In this document: in pieces, positions 25,094 through 34,089 of the stretch
Numbering within the stretch: position 1 is the first letter of the stretch
Layout: the number at the start of each line of letters is the position of its first letter
NCBI RefSeq assembly: GCF_022811925.1
Contig: NZ_CP065511.1
Span: 3,093,501 to 3,157,500, forward strand
Reading direction: 5' to 3'
DNA from: Cytobacillus oceanisediminis
GTDB taxonomy: Bacteria > Bacillota > Bacilli > Bacillales > Cytobacillaceae
DNA length: 64,000 nucleotides
Translations under genes and position numbers: made by a program
Notes under the pieces: generated by a model
What the model saw: the letters and a program-made list of their open reading frames with translations, nothing else
Told to the model about the DNA's origin: nothing
Databases searched by the model: none

Positions 25094-25504
25094 TTATTTG
25101 GCGTTTTGGGGTAAAGCAGCAACCGCTTCTATCTCAACTAATTGGCCGCTATAACCCAAAACGGTGACACCGGACAATGTACTTGGAACATCATGAGAAC
25201 CGAATTCTTCTCTAATTACCTGCCACGCGGCCACCAAATCTGACTGGTCAGAGGATGCGACGAGGACTCTTGTATATGCCACATCCTTTAATTCAGCACC
25301 ACATTCCTTTAAGGCTGCTTTCAGGTTATCAACACAAAGTTTGGCCTGTCCTTCATATCTGATTCCCTCAGGCACTCTTCCCTCTTGGTCGAGCGGGCAG
25401 GCTCCTGCCATAAAATAAAGATCCATTCCAGCAGGGACATGGGATGCGTAAGCATAGTCAACTGCAGGCAACATCGACGAATGTATTAACGAAATATTTT
25501 TCAT
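25094..25504 (-). CDS. RidA/YjgF family protein
   Basis: 136-residue member of the RidA superfamily (imine/enamine deaminases and relatives). The fold is recognisable from AVDYAYASHVPAGMDLYFMAG, GQAKLCVDNLKAALKECGAEL, VAYTRVLVASSDQSD and the final GQLVEIEAVAALP. The conserved substrate-binding Arg of true RidA (in the CTARVEVA-type motif) is not obvious here, so this is probably a divergent subgroup. ATG 25504 follows AAAGGA by nine bases. Convergent with the ABC-F gene. Confidence 0.85.
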   Translation of the reverse strand: MKNISLIHSSMLPAVDYAYASHVPAGMDLYFMAGACPLDQEGRVPEGIRYEGQAKLCVDNLKAALKECGAELKDVAYTRVLVASSDQSDLVAAWQVIREEFGSHDVPSTLSGVTVLGYSGQLVEIEAVAALPQNAK

Positions 25505-25847
25505 TTCTAAAATTCCTTTCATACCGTATTACCTATTTTAATTCCACCTATTTGAAAGATTTCCTTTTTAGTTAACCTGTTTTAAGGCTTCTTGACAGGT
25601 GGAAATATGGGATGTATATAGATATTAAAAATGATTTTAGTTTTTTCCGTTCTCCTAATGTTTAAATGTCCAAATAAAGCAGTTGAAGAAACTGGTTTTC
25701 CTCCTTTGCGCTTTTTTTCTTTCAAAAGAGTTCCAGTACAATATATTTTCCTAATGTTAACTGATTCACCTTTAGATTTTACTGAAATCCCTTTGTATCT
25801 AGCAGGGGGCGGCATTGTTGACGCCACCTGCTAATCGTTTCACTATT
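25505..25847. other. Gene-free interval with a stem-loop
   Basis: About 340 bases between RidA and phoD. Open frames exist on both strands but lack ribosome binding sites or family features. The right end (25801-25832) has an imperfect GC-rich hairpin AGCAGG...CCTGCT just after the phoD stop, without a clear T-run. Nothing else seen. Confidence 0.4.
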
Positions 25848-28175
25848 CTACTTCATCATTAGGGAAATCAGTCTCCACCATCCATCTCCAAGCTCACCCG
25901 TAATGGACAAGTCTATTTCTTTTCCGCTGTTGCCTCCATCTAAATCAAAATGGAGCCATTTGAATTGTCCTGGTGCCAGCGTTCCGCCTGTCTCAGCAAG
26001 CAGCTTGTTATCTGAATGAATGATTGTATTTGCTGAGGTATAAATGGCATCTCCTGTTAGGAAATAAATGCGATGAATACCCGCTGGAATCGCAAGTCTT
26101 AAAGTAGCTGGAACATCCCGGCCAACGATCATATCGCGCTGCAGCTCATCCAGCTTATTTCGATCCCTAGCTGAATGGGAAGTTCCGACCCATCCATACC
26201 CCTTTGTACGATCCCAAGTATCTTCTGGAACAAAGCTTCTAAAGGATGGAAAGACAGGCGATGTTGAAGTACCAGCATCAAGTGCGAGCAGAAGCTCGTC
26301 TCCAGCTGGGACAGAAACTGCCTGAACATCTCTTGGCCGGCCAAATACGGTTGTTTTGCCAGCGTCCACTTCTACACGAAGTCTTTCAGCAGCTGGAATA
26401 GCTGCTGGAGGTGTTACCATTACCTCAACCGTTAATGAAGATTGAGCTTCAATAACCGTTGTCACACTCTCACTCTTCCAGCCCTTAGGAACTGGGATAC
26501 TTACATGAACACTCGATGCTTTTTTCGTCCCATTGCTGAGGGAGACGGAAACAGGGCATGGTTTTCCCGCTAACATCGTGTTCGCTTGAATGTCTGTTAT
26601 ATCAACTCCACCTATTCGCATCGCTCCAGCTTTACCATTCTTCACTTCAAAGGAGGCGATGGTGCTTGCGGCAGCCTCTGGATTACTAGGTGAAGAGACA
26701 ACTCGATAATCACTTTGCCATGATTTATGTGTGACATGGAATCGTACATATCCACGATATTCACCATCAAAGAACTTGACATGCGGATTGACCGATAATG
26801 CTGCTTCAACCTGATCCTTCCAGCCACAGCCAGAGCTAATCGACGTCCCGACAAACTCGGTAGCAAGTGTCTTGGATTTTGGATCATTGAAATCCTCTTT
26901 TAAATCATTTACCCAGCTTGAATGCCAATCCCCGCCTAGAACAATTGGATTGGATGGTCGACGCTTTTTAATGAATTCGAAAAGGCGATCCCGATCAGCC
27001 GAATATCCATCCCACTGGTCATGGTTAACACTAATACCCTCACCTGGATCGTAGTCATATTGTGCCATCATTGTTTGCTGTGCCAGCACATTCCATTTTG
27101 CCCGTGAACGGTGAAGATTTCCGAGGAGCCATAATCCTTGTTCAGACCCTACCATTGTCCTTTCAGGATTAGAAGCTTCAGGATCAAGCGGACCGCCTGG
27201 AAACCCTTTTCCTACTTGATTGTCACGGTATTGTCTTGTATCCAGCACGCTGAATTCTGCAAGATCTCCATATGTAAATTTTCGGTAAAGAAGCATATCA
27301 GGGCCATTAGGTTTAGAGCGGCGCCTTAGCGGCATATGCTCATAATAGGCCTGGAATGCAGCCGCACGCACTGCCAGAAAACGTTCACGCTCTCCTACGG
27401 GATAGTTTGGATCAGAAATATCATTAGACCAATCATTATCTACCTCATGGTCATCAAACGTCACAATAAATGGGAAAGCGCTATGCGCTGCCTGCAAATC
27501 TGGTGATGTTTTGTATTGTGCATGAAGGAGACGATAATCTGCCAGTGTTTCGGTATCCCCTTTTTCATAAATATAGTCACCAAGGTGGAACACAACGTCC
27601 AGGTCCTCCTCAGCCATATTTTTGTAGGCGACAAAGCGTCCTCCTGCCCATGCTTGGCAGGAAGCAATTGCGAACGAGAGACTCTTAAGATGTGAGCCTT
27701 CATCAGGAGCAGTTTTTGTTCTGCCCACAGGACTAATTTCATTACCAGCCTTGAAACGGTAATAATACTCTCTCCATGGCCTTAAGCCAAAGACTTCACC
27801 ATGCACTGAATGACCTAGTTCAGGTCCTGTAATTTCTTTTCCTCTTCGAACAATCTTCTTAAACGCTTCGTCTTCTGCCACCTCCCATTCAACAGAAACA
27901 TAGCGATTATCCATCCCTCCATTTCCGTCCTCTGCAAGCGGATTAGGAGCAAGCCTTGTCCATAATACAACACTATCCGAAAGCGGGTCGCCAGAGGCAA
28001 CACCTAGCGTAAATGGATAAGCTGAAAAGTCTGGTGTTTCCTCAGCGTTTACTGACGTAATGACAGGCAGCGAAAAAAAGGCTGCAACTGCGGCTGTTTT
28101 CCCTGTAACTTCTAAAAAATTTCGGCGAGTCATCTTTTTTGCGGTAATATCCTTAAACCATTTTTGGTTATTCAA
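25848..28175 (-). CDS. phoD: Tat-exported alkaline phosphatase/phosphodiesterase PhoD
   Basis: Extracytoplasmic PhoD-family enzyme that hydrolyses phosphate di- and monoesters; in Bacillus subtilis it degrades wall teichoic acid. 775 residues. The twin-arginine signal TRRNFLEVTGKTAAVAAFF (Arg17-Arg18) is followed by PhoD_N and a metal-dependent core with VFHLGDYIYE, FDDHEVDNDW and LGGDWHSSW. After about residue 520 there is an extra beta-rich C-terminal region (~250 residues) not present in the 556-residue B. subtilis enzyme. The start is TTG after GGGAGAGAG. It lies directly downstream of tatA, its likely export partner. Confidence 0.92.
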   Translation of the reverse strand: MNNQKWFKDITAKKMTRRNFLEVTGKTAAVAAFFSLPVITSVNAEETPDFSAYPFTLGVASGDPLSDSVVLWTRLAPNPLAEDGNGGMDNRYVSVEWEVAEDEAFKKIVRRGKEITGPELGHSVHGEVFGLRPWREYYYRFKAGNEISPVGRTKTAPDEGSHLKSLSFAIASCQAWAGGRFVAYKNMAEEDLDVVFHLGDYIYEKGDTETLADYRLLHAQYKTSPDLQAAHSAFPFIVTFDDHEVDNDWSNDISDPNYPVGERERFLAVRAAAFQAYYEHMPLRRRSKPNGPDMLLYRKFTYGDLAEFSVLDTRQYRDNQVGKGFPGGPLDPEASNPERTMVGSEQGLWLLGNLHRSRAKWNVLAQQTMMAQYDYDPGEGISVNHDQWDGYSADRDRLFEFIKKRRPSNPIVLGGDWHSSWVNDLKEDFNDPKSKTLATEFVGTSISSGCGWKDQVEAALSVNPHVKFFDGEYRGYVRFHVTHKSWQSDYRVVSSPSNPEAAASTIASFEVKNGKAGAMRIGGVDITDIQANTMLAGKPCPVSVSLSNGTKKASSVHVSIPVPKGWKSESVTTVIEAQSSLTVEVMVTPPAAIPAAERLRVEVDAGKTTVFGRPRDVQAVSVPAGDELLLALDAGTSTSPVFPSFRSFVPEDTWDRTKGYGWVGTSHSARDRNKLDELQRDMIVGRDVPATLRLAIPAGIHRIYFLTGDAIYTSANTIIHSDNKLLAETGGTLAPGQFKWLHFDLDGGNSGKEIDLSITGELGDGWWRLISLMMK

Positions 28176-28324
28176 TGTTCTCTCTCCCTTTTACTAGATT
28201 TAGATAACTTCAAACGATCTGGCAGGAAAATATTCCGATCTGACTATGCAGCTTCTAAGTTACCCTTTTCTATCTATTTTGATAGTCGAAAGCAGCTACA
28301 CTTATTAAGAGCAGCTAGTACCGT

Positions 28325-28504
28325 TTATTTAGCGTCCTTATCTGATTCTTTGTCCGAGATAAGGTCTTTTGTTGCATTTTTAAATTCTTTCAAAGTATTC
28401 CCAGCTGCTTTTCCTAACTCTGGAAGCTTTGAAGGACCAAAGATAATGAGTGCAATAATAATGATTAAAATTAATCCTGGAACTCCGATATTTCCAAACG
28501 GCAT
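28325..28504 (-). CDS. tatA: Twin-arginine translocase subunit TatA
   Basis: 59 residues: one N-terminal membrane helix ([20 protein letters not shown]) with the conserved FGPxKLPELG hinge, then an amphipathic helix and a charged tail ([11 protein letters not shown]). Start behind AGGAGGAG. It forms the translocation pore for folded Tat substrates. It is placed immediately before phoD and so is probably dedicated to it, as tatAd is in B. subtilis. No tatC is present in the window. Confidence 0.95.
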   Translation of the reverse strand: MPFGNIGVPGLILIIIIALIIFGPSKLPELGKAAGNTLKEFKNATKDLISDKESDKDAK

Positions 28505-28581
28505 AATGTTCTCCTCCTAAATTTTTTAGTAGTAATAGGGTATCTAGCAAAGCTTTTATCTACTCAATTAGCGCTTCCTCC

Positions 28582-28893
28582 CTTTCAAAATAAAAGCTTC
28601 TATTTTGAATCCACTTTCGTGGAGGTCAATTGATAAAGACAAGCGGAGCAGTATAGGCCATTTCCTCATCCTAAATTGACTAAAGAGAACAAAAAACCCA
28701 AGTATAGCCAGTCCTAAAAAAGCATACGCATGCTTAATAAGACTAGTAACTATACCTGGGTTTTCTCCATTAACTCCACCCTTGGCAGTTATATAATATG
28801 TATTCTTTATAAGTGATTCATCATCTACATTGTCATAGTAAAACTTTTTTATTAAATCAGTATTGTTATTAAGTAAATTTATTGTTAAAAAAT
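28582..28893 (-). promoter_or_regulatory. Leader block copy A, upstream of tatA-phoD
   Basis: This block is similar over its whole length to copy B at 31629-32007 (same orientation). It contains a conserved TTTACTTAATA / AGTTTTACTATGA stretch, GGGTGGAGTTAATGGAGAAA, a long hairpin with T-run (28691-28761) and TCCACGAAAGTGGA (GNRA-type hairpin). An open frame of up to 112 codons crosses copy A with one hydrophobic segment, but the frame is broken in copy B, so an RNA role or a decayed small gene are both possible. Ends about 80 bases before tatA. Confidence 0.55.
28691..28764 (-). terminator. Long terminator-like hairpin in leader copy A
   Basis: Read on the minus strand: ACCCAGGTATAG, CTAGTCTTA and AAGCAT pair with ATGCTT, TAGGACTGG and CTATACTTGGGT, then T6. 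Compared with copy B the inner stem changes from AAGCAT/ATGCTT to AAACAT/ATGTTT, a compensatory pair. Confidence 0.7.
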
Positions 28894-28900
28894 TTTCACA

Positions 28901-28945
28901 TTTCAACTAGATTTAGAGTTTAAATACCATAATTCAGAATAGAAG
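28901..28945 (-). pseudogene. Duplicated remnant of the glpP 3' end
   Basis: Minus-strand reading gives ELWYLNSKSS-stop, matching the glpP C-terminus ELWNTDYKSI-stop at 32050-32083 in sequence and in position relative to the leader block. It marks the border of a duplication of (glpP tail + leader). Confidence 0.6.
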
Positions 28946-29104
28946 CATGCAGCTTTAAGCAGTTGGGAGTAAATAATTTTATTTTCACTGAACAACTCGG
29001 TGTAATTGGATTTTTTTGCATTTAGTCCCATGTTTCGCTTTTGGTTGCCGTACCCCCATTAAATATCAAGATAATAGGTCTCCCCTTAGCTTTATAATTT
29101 AAAC

Positions 29105-29152
29105 AAAAAACCCCGAATAACAGAGTATTTTAAAATATCCGCTCTTCGAGGT
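29105..29152 (-). terminator. Terminator of the secreted phosphoesterase gene
   Basis: Minus strand: CCTCGAA ... TTCGGGG stem with inner ATATTTTAAAATA pairing and a T6 tail, about 60 bases after the stop at 29214. Confidence 0.55.
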
Positions 29153-29213
29153 GTAAAGACTATTCTCAAACTTAATCATAGCTATGATAGCTGGATTCTA
29201 CTAATTCCATGCA

Positions 29214-31457
29214 TTACTTTTCATTCTTTTTTTCAATTTTTACCATCACATCATCGAAGTAGCTATTCGTATTTTCCCAAGTATATAAAGCTACCGTACC
29301 TTTTGAATGGGAATCATCGATAATACGCTCTCCAAATATATCGATTCCGTCCTGGTACGCCTGGATCTGATTCCCAACCACCTTGATTTCTAGTTCAAAA
29401 TTGGCGCCTTGGATATATCCTGGTTTAGTCACATGGGCCAGTGTTCTTTCCACTCCGTCGACGACTTTGAAGATCTTGTAGAATTGACGCTCCTTGTCCA
29501 ATTCTAATTTATAGTAATTATCTGGATCCTGATAGCGGAACATCAGACCAATTCCGTCATTATCGGTAGAGCGTAATGTAGTGGAAAACGAGTAATTCTT
29601 CCAATTGAAGGCACTGCGCTTGTCGTAATAAGCAAAGGTCCCCTTACGACTGTCAACAGCAGGAACATCCGGAGCATAGATGTTGGAAGATTGTACAACT
29701 TCTCCTCTCACAACCGACCATTTAGATGGTGCTTCAATCGTTCCCTCATCCACGACTGTCCAGTCTTTCATAGGACCGTCATCATCACGTTTCTTACCCC
29801 CACTAAAATCATCCTTCAAGAGATCCCTAGATTGTTTAACATCTTTAACCAGCACATCATCAAAGTAGTTACTCTGATTCCCCCATGAATATAGAGCTAC
29901 CGTACCTTTTGAATGGGAATCATCGATAATAGGTCCTCCAAATATATCGATTCCATCTCGGTATGCCTGGATCTGATTCCCAACCACCTTGATTTCTAGT
30001 TCAAATTTGGTGTCTGGGATATACCCTGGTTCAGCCACATGTGCCAGTGTCGTTTCCACTCCATCAACGACTTTGAAGAGCTTGGAGAATTTACGCTGGT
30101 TGTCCAATTCTAGTTTATAGTAGTTATCTGGATCCTGATAGCGGAACATCAGACCAATTCCGTCATTATCGGAGGCGCGTAATGTAGCGGAAAAGGTGTA
30201 ATCCTCCCAATTGAAGGCACTGCTCTTGTCGTAATAAGCAAAGGTCCCCTTACGATTGTCAACAGCAGGAACATTCGGACCATAGATGTTGGAAGATTGT
30301 ACGACTTCCCCATTCACAACCAACCATTTGGATGGTGCGTCAATCGTTCCCTCATCCACGATCGTCCAGTCTTTCATATGTCCGTCATCATCACGTTTCT
30401 TATCCTGGCTAAAATCATCATCGAAGAGATACCTAGTTTTTTTAACATCTGAATCAGGTGTACCAAGCTCAGCGTTTGTATATTGGAACTCATTTTGCCA
30501 GTCTGTTTTGTATTCATCTAGATAAGGGGAGTAACTGGTTGCTTTTATCGTCCCTGCTTCTGGATCGATTTCCAAAAGGCGTATAAAACCATTTCCTCCA
30601 TTTGCTTGCATCTGGTAGTTAGATAGCATTTGGTAGACTTTATTTCCATAGTCTCCTACCGATACACGACGACCTTGACCATCGTTCAACACATGTCCAT
30701 TAAGTACCATTGAGATATTTGGATGTAGCTTGACAAATTTCTGCCACATTTCTTCCCCGTCATTAACTCCACCTGCCTCTGAAGCTACACCATAATTATG
30801 GGCATTCCAGGCATGTCCTGTATTATGACGTGTCTCATCAGAAAACATATAGCTATGCGTTACTACTATGACACGGTGATTGGGATGAGAAGAAACAACC
30901 TCGTTCGCCCAATCCAATACAGGATCTCTTGGTCCAAATTCCAGCGAAAGTACTAACCAGTCCGTTCCTCCAGCGTTAAAGGTATGATAATTGTTATCAT
31001 ACTTATCAGGTTCCTCCGGATAAACACCCCCAAAAGTCTCAGTTCCGGAAAAATCACTTACCGGAAAATAGGTATTAAATAGAGTGGTATCTCGTGTATT
31101 TGCCGAACCTCCCGTACCCATATCATGGTTTCCAGGTAAAACCGTATAAGGAACAACCCCATCTAAAGTTCGCATCGCATCATAAGCAACCTCCCACTGG
31201 GGTGTATTGTTATTGTTAGTGATGTCTCCCTCGTGAACAACAAACTTGATATTCTTTTCCTCCGAGTTGTCGGCAATCCACTGCGTTTGGGCGCGAAAGA
31301 TTTCCGGATGGTTGCTTGCTAAGTTTTGGGTATCAGGCAGGACAGCAATTTTAAAAGCAGATGAGCTAGCCTCTGCTTGGTTGGATCCTTGGAAAGAAGG
31401 AGTTACTATTAAACTGAAAATCATCATCAAAACAAAAACGAATTTAGTTGCTTTCAT
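29214..31457 (-). CDS. Secreted calcineurin-like metallophosphoesterase with duplicated C-terminal domain
   Basis: 747 residues with an N-terminal signal peptide (hydrophobic 5-22, cleavage near QAEA-S). The catalytic domain (about 35-310) has the dimetal phosphoesterase motifs LPDTQN, HEGDITNNN, PGNHDMG, VTHSYMF and NGHVLNDG. Two consecutive roughly 200-residue LamG/DUF1080-type beta domains follow (about 345-540 and 545-742) that are nearly identical over long stretches (for example NDGIGLMFRYQDPDNYYKLE in both), a recent tandem duplication probably for binding polysaccharide or cell wall. Strong AAGGAAGG site before ATG. Lies between two copies of a leader block. Confidence 0.85.
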   Translation of the reverse strand: MKATKFVFVLMMIFSLIVTPSFQGSNQAEASSSAFKIAVLPDTQNLASNHPEIFRAQTQWIADNSEEKNIKFVVHEGDITNNNNTPQWEVAYDAMRTLDGVVPYTVLPGNHDMGTGGSANTRDTTLFNTYFPVSDFSGTETFGGVYPEEPDKYDNNYHTFNAGGTDWLVLSLEFGPRDPVLDWANEVVSSHPNHRVIVVTHSYMFSDETRHNTGHAWNAHNYGVASEAGGVNDGEEMWQKFVKLHPNISMVLNGHVLNDGQGRRVSVGDYGNKVYQMLSNYQMQANGGNGFIRLLEIDPEAGTIKATSYSPYLDEYKTDWQNEFQYTNAELGTPDSDVKKTRYLFDDDFSQDKKRDDDGHMKDWTIVDEGTIDAPSKWLVVNGEVVQSSNIYGPNVPAVDNRKGTFAYYDKSSAFNWEDYTFSATLRASDNDGIGLMFRYQDPDNYYKLELDNQRKFSKLFKVVDGVETTLAHVAEPGYIPDTKFELEIKVVGNQIQAYRDGIDIFGGPIIDDSHSKGTVALYSWGNQSNYFDDVLVKDVKQSRDLLKDDFSGGKKRDDDGPMKDWTVVDEGTIEAPSKWSVVRGEVVQSSNIYAPDVPAVDSRKGTFAYYDKRSAFNWKNYSFSTTLRSTDNDGIGLMFRYQDPDNYYKLELDKERQFYKIFKVVDGVERTLAHVTKPGYIQGANFELEIKVVGNQIQAYQDGIDIFGERIIDDSHSKGTVALYTWENTNSYFDDVMVKIEKKNEK

Positions 31458-31628
31458 CTTTTACATCCTTCCTTTTTAATTTTTAGGATAAGAGTCTCGA
31501 GGTCCTCTTACCTAGTCAATGCCAATGGCGAAACATTCGTCATTTAACGAGGCTACGAACAGCAAGTGATAAACCTGATGCTACTCGCATAACTAGATTT
31601 TTCTAAATACTCTAATAACTAATCCCCC

Positions 31629-32007
31629 ATTTCAAAACAAAGGTTTTTATATTGAATCCACTTTCGTGGAGATCAATTGACAGAGACAGAGTAGTAAGAT
31701 TTACAAGTAAGCTCATAAAGATCTTCAATCTCTACTTTTGATTGGTATATTCAATTTGTTACCTCATCATCCTAAATTGACAAAAGAAACCAACAAAAAA
31801 AACCAAGTATAGCCAGACTTAAAAAACATGTTCATGTTTAATAAGACTAGTAACTATACCTGGGTTTTCTCCATTAACTCCACCCTCGGTAGTTAATAAT
31901 ATTCGATTTTTAATTTTCTACTATGTTAGTGATTCATAATCTACACTTTCATAGTAAAACTTTTTATTTAGACAGTATTGGTATTAAGTAAATTTATTAT
32001 TAAATTT
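31629..32007 (-). promoter_or_regulatory. Leader block copy B, between glpP and the phosphoesterase gene
   Basis: Same element as at 28582-28893, with an extra insertion of about 50 bases near 31690-31760. It lies directly behind glpP and ends about 170 bases before the phosphoesterase start. It keeps GAGGGTGGAGTTAATGGAGA, the long hairpin and TCCACGAAAGTGGA. Coding frames are interrupted here. Confidence 0.55.
31795..31866 (-). terminator. Long terminator-like hairpin in leader copy B
   Basis: Same architecture as copy A: CCCAGGTATAG pairs with CTATACTTGG, inner AAACAT with ATGTTT, followed by T8 on the minus strand. One mismatch arises in the middle stem. Confidence 0.7.
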
Positions 32008-32049
32008 TATTCCAATAATCAGTTGATTAATCCTGCTAATTTCCATATT

Positions 32050-32625
32050 TCAAATAGATTTATAGTCTGTATTCCATAATTCAGGTTCACCGATAGCTAC
32101 ACCGTGTGCTCCAGCCTCTATCGCCTCTCTTATTTCATTCGGATGTTTAATTAATCCAGCTGTGATAATTGGACAATCTATTTTTTCGTAAAACTCCCGT
32201 ATGACTCTTGGCATTAATCCCGGCATAATCTCAATTGCATCAGGCTGTATATTAGATACGTTTCGAATTCCATTTTCATATGCCTGTGTATCTAGCATAA
32301 ATAAATGCTGGATCGCTAATAACCCTTCTTTTTTAGCGGCCTGAATCAATTGATTTTTTGTCGAAACAATACCATCTGGCTTTACTTTTTGAGACAAGTA
32401 CTTTATTCCTTCTCGATCATTCGCTATTCCTTTGATGAGATCAACATGCAGAAAAATCGACTTATGATACTTCCTGCTTTCTTCAACGCAATGCTCAATT
32501 GAGAAAATATCACCTGTCATCAAAAAGATCGTCTCAACAGGTGAAAGAACAGCCTTCTCAATTAATGAGACATCGCGTACAGCAGCTATGATAGGATTAT
32601 TTTTCACTAAAACCTTCTTCTCCAT
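32050..32625 (-). CDS. glpP: Glycerol-3-phosphate-responsive antiterminator GlpP
   Basis: 191-residue TIM-barrel-like RNA-binding regulator. With glycerol 3-phosphate bound, the B. subtilis homologue binds the leader of glpD and related transcripts and prevents termination. Family hallmarks are NPIIAAVRDVSLIEKA, SIFLHVDLIKGIANDREG, DGIVSTKNQLIQAAKKEGL, DAIEIMPGLMPRV and GLIKHPNEIREAIEAGAHG. ATG 32625 is nine bases after GGAGG. Notably no glpF, glpK, glpD or glpT lies nearby; the adjacent genes are phosphoesterases with terminator-bearing leaders. Confidence 0.93.
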   Translation of the reverse strand: MEKKVLVKNNPIIAAVRDVSLIEKAVLSPVETIFLMTGDIFSIEHCVEESRKYHKSIFLHVDLIKGIANDREGIKYLSQKVKPDGIVSTKNQLIQAAKKEGLLAIQHLFMLDTQAYENGIRNVSNIQPDAIEIMPGLMPRVIREFYEKIDCPIITAGLIKHPNEIREAIEAGAHGVAIGEPELWNTDYKSI

Positions 32626-32762
32626 CAATTCCACCTCCAATAAATTGGTTATAGCACTTTGTCATTAAGAGATAGGTACCTTTTTGTAAAGGATTATTAA
32701 GTTTCTGAGTAGACAGAAGGCAGAAGGACGGTAACTGATAGTTTACAAATAGATTGGTAAGT

Positions 32763-32798
32763 GTAAAAAAAATGACAGTGTAATTTGTACCTGTCATT
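32763..32798 (-). terminator. Terminator after the SDR/epimerase gene
   Basis: AATGACAG/CTGTCATT stem with a 12-base loop and T8 on the minus strand. Confidence 0.8.
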
Positions 32799-32880
32799 TT
32801 TCATTAGCAATATTATTAGTAAGGTAAGTACAACCTAATATGGACGTTGGGATAATACACCATCACAAAGTATCATTTTT

Positions 32881-33900
32881 CTATTTTTGAAACCAGGCAT
32901 CCAGCAGCTCTTGCTCTTTTTCACGCGATATTCCTGCTTTTCGTCCGGAATCCTGTCTCCCTTTCTCCCATTGATATACATCCTGAATTGTATCTTCAAG
33001 CGGTCTGAAGGAAAGTCCGTTTTCGATGGCCATTTTTACGCTGATGCACATGTGCCACGGTTTATCTTCTCCATCTAAAGGGAATTGTTCAGGAATCCAT
33101 AACGGCATTTCAGTCCATGGCTGTAATTGATGATCCAATACAAATTGTTCATCGGTCCAGACAAATTTGGCATTGCTGTTTGTAACTGATTTACATGTAT
33201 TCAAAAGCTCTTCCATCGTCAATTCATAATCGGGGCCTGTAATATTATACGTTCCAGTTTTGATATTTTCCGCCATATTAAAGCCCCATGCTGCTATATC
33301 TTTCACGTCGATCAATTGAATTGGACGATCCGGACGTCCCGGCACCACTATATTTCCGCCTTCCGAGACACGCTGAACCCAGTATGGGAGCCGATCTGTA
33401 TAGTCAAACGACCCAACCAGCTGACCTGCCCTGATATGCAGCACTCGCCCCGGCCAATGCTTTTCTGCTTCAGCTTCGCATAACACCTTCAACGCGCCGT
33501 AATACTCATAAGGAGAAATTCTGCCTTCCTCAACATTTTTCAATCGATCCTGCGGCATGGACTGTAAATGATAGTCTTCCGTGAGATTGAGCGGAATCCA
33601 GTCTTTATATACAGAGATGCTAGAAATGTACGTATAATGTTCGATGCTATCTCCAAGCACTGCTGCGATTTTGTTAATTTGGTGCGGTGCGAATCCGCAT
33701 GTATCCATTACAGCATCCCATTTTCTGTTTTTGAGCTGCGACACATCACCATCTCTATCACCTACGAGCTGTTCCACTTCGGAAAACGCTTCTTTATTAT
33801 TCCCGCGATTGAATAATGTGATATCGTGACCTCTATTCAAGCCTTCTTCTGCCAGCGCTTTTCCTAAAAAACGAGTACCTCCCAATATTAAAACCTTCAT
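32881..33900 (-). CDS. NAD-dependent epimerase/reductase family (extended SDR) protein
   Basis: 339-residue Rossmann-fold enzyme with the N-terminal NAD(P) motif ILGGTRFLGKALAEEGLNRG. The active site has YISSISVY and the YxxxK-like YEYYGALK, typical of extended short-chain reductases acting on nucleotide sugars or similar. The C-terminal GPDYELTMEELLNTCK resembles the NmrA/CSP41-like group. Substrate unknown. ATG behind GGGGG; monocistronic with its own terminator. Confidence 0.85.
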   Translation of the reverse strand: MKVLILGGTRFLGKALAEEGLNRGHDITLFNRGNNKEAFSEVEQLVGDRDGDVSQLKNRKWDAVMDTCGFAPHQINKIAAVLGDSIEHYTYISSISVYKDWIPLNLTEDYHLQSMPQDRLKNVEEGRISPYEYYGALKVLCEAEAEKHWPGRVLHIRAGQLVGSFDYTDRLPYWVQRVSEGGNIVVPGRPDRPIQLIDVKDIAAWGFNMAENIKTGTYNITGPDYELTMEELLNTCKSVTNSNAKFVWTDEQFVLDHQLQPWTEMPLWIPEQFPLDGEDKPWHMCISVKMAIENGLSFRPLEDTIQDVYQWEKGRQDSGRKAGISREKEQELLDAWFQK

Positions 33901-34056
33901 ACTTTTCCCCCGTTCACTTTAATAGCTGCAATAAATACATTCATTTTATATAACGTTTTTCCTTCTTAATAAGATACGGAGAGTATTAAGAAATTTGGGA
34001 ATTTTGGTAAAACATTTTATCTGTAAGCTATTTATCCCTGCATAGTTTTTACAATT

Positions 34057-34080
34057 GGGAAACCATAAACATGGTTTCCC
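34057..34080 (-). terminator. Hairpin after the beta-lactamase gene
   Basis: Perfect stem GGGAAACCAT/ATGGTTTCCC with AAAC loop, ten bases after the stop. The T-run is weak. Confidence 0.65.
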
Positions 34081-34089
34081 TCAATAGGA

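Noticed and set aside
25582..25834. Overlapping open frames on both strands between ridA and phoD
   Set aside because: No ribosome binding site, no recognisable domain, and each is a reverse image of the other.
28568..28906. 112-codon small membrane protein in leader copy A
   Set aside because: The frame is broken in the related copy B while the hairpin is kept with compensatory changes, so I annotate an RNA or leader element; some coding ancestry of the last 25 codons cannot be excluded.
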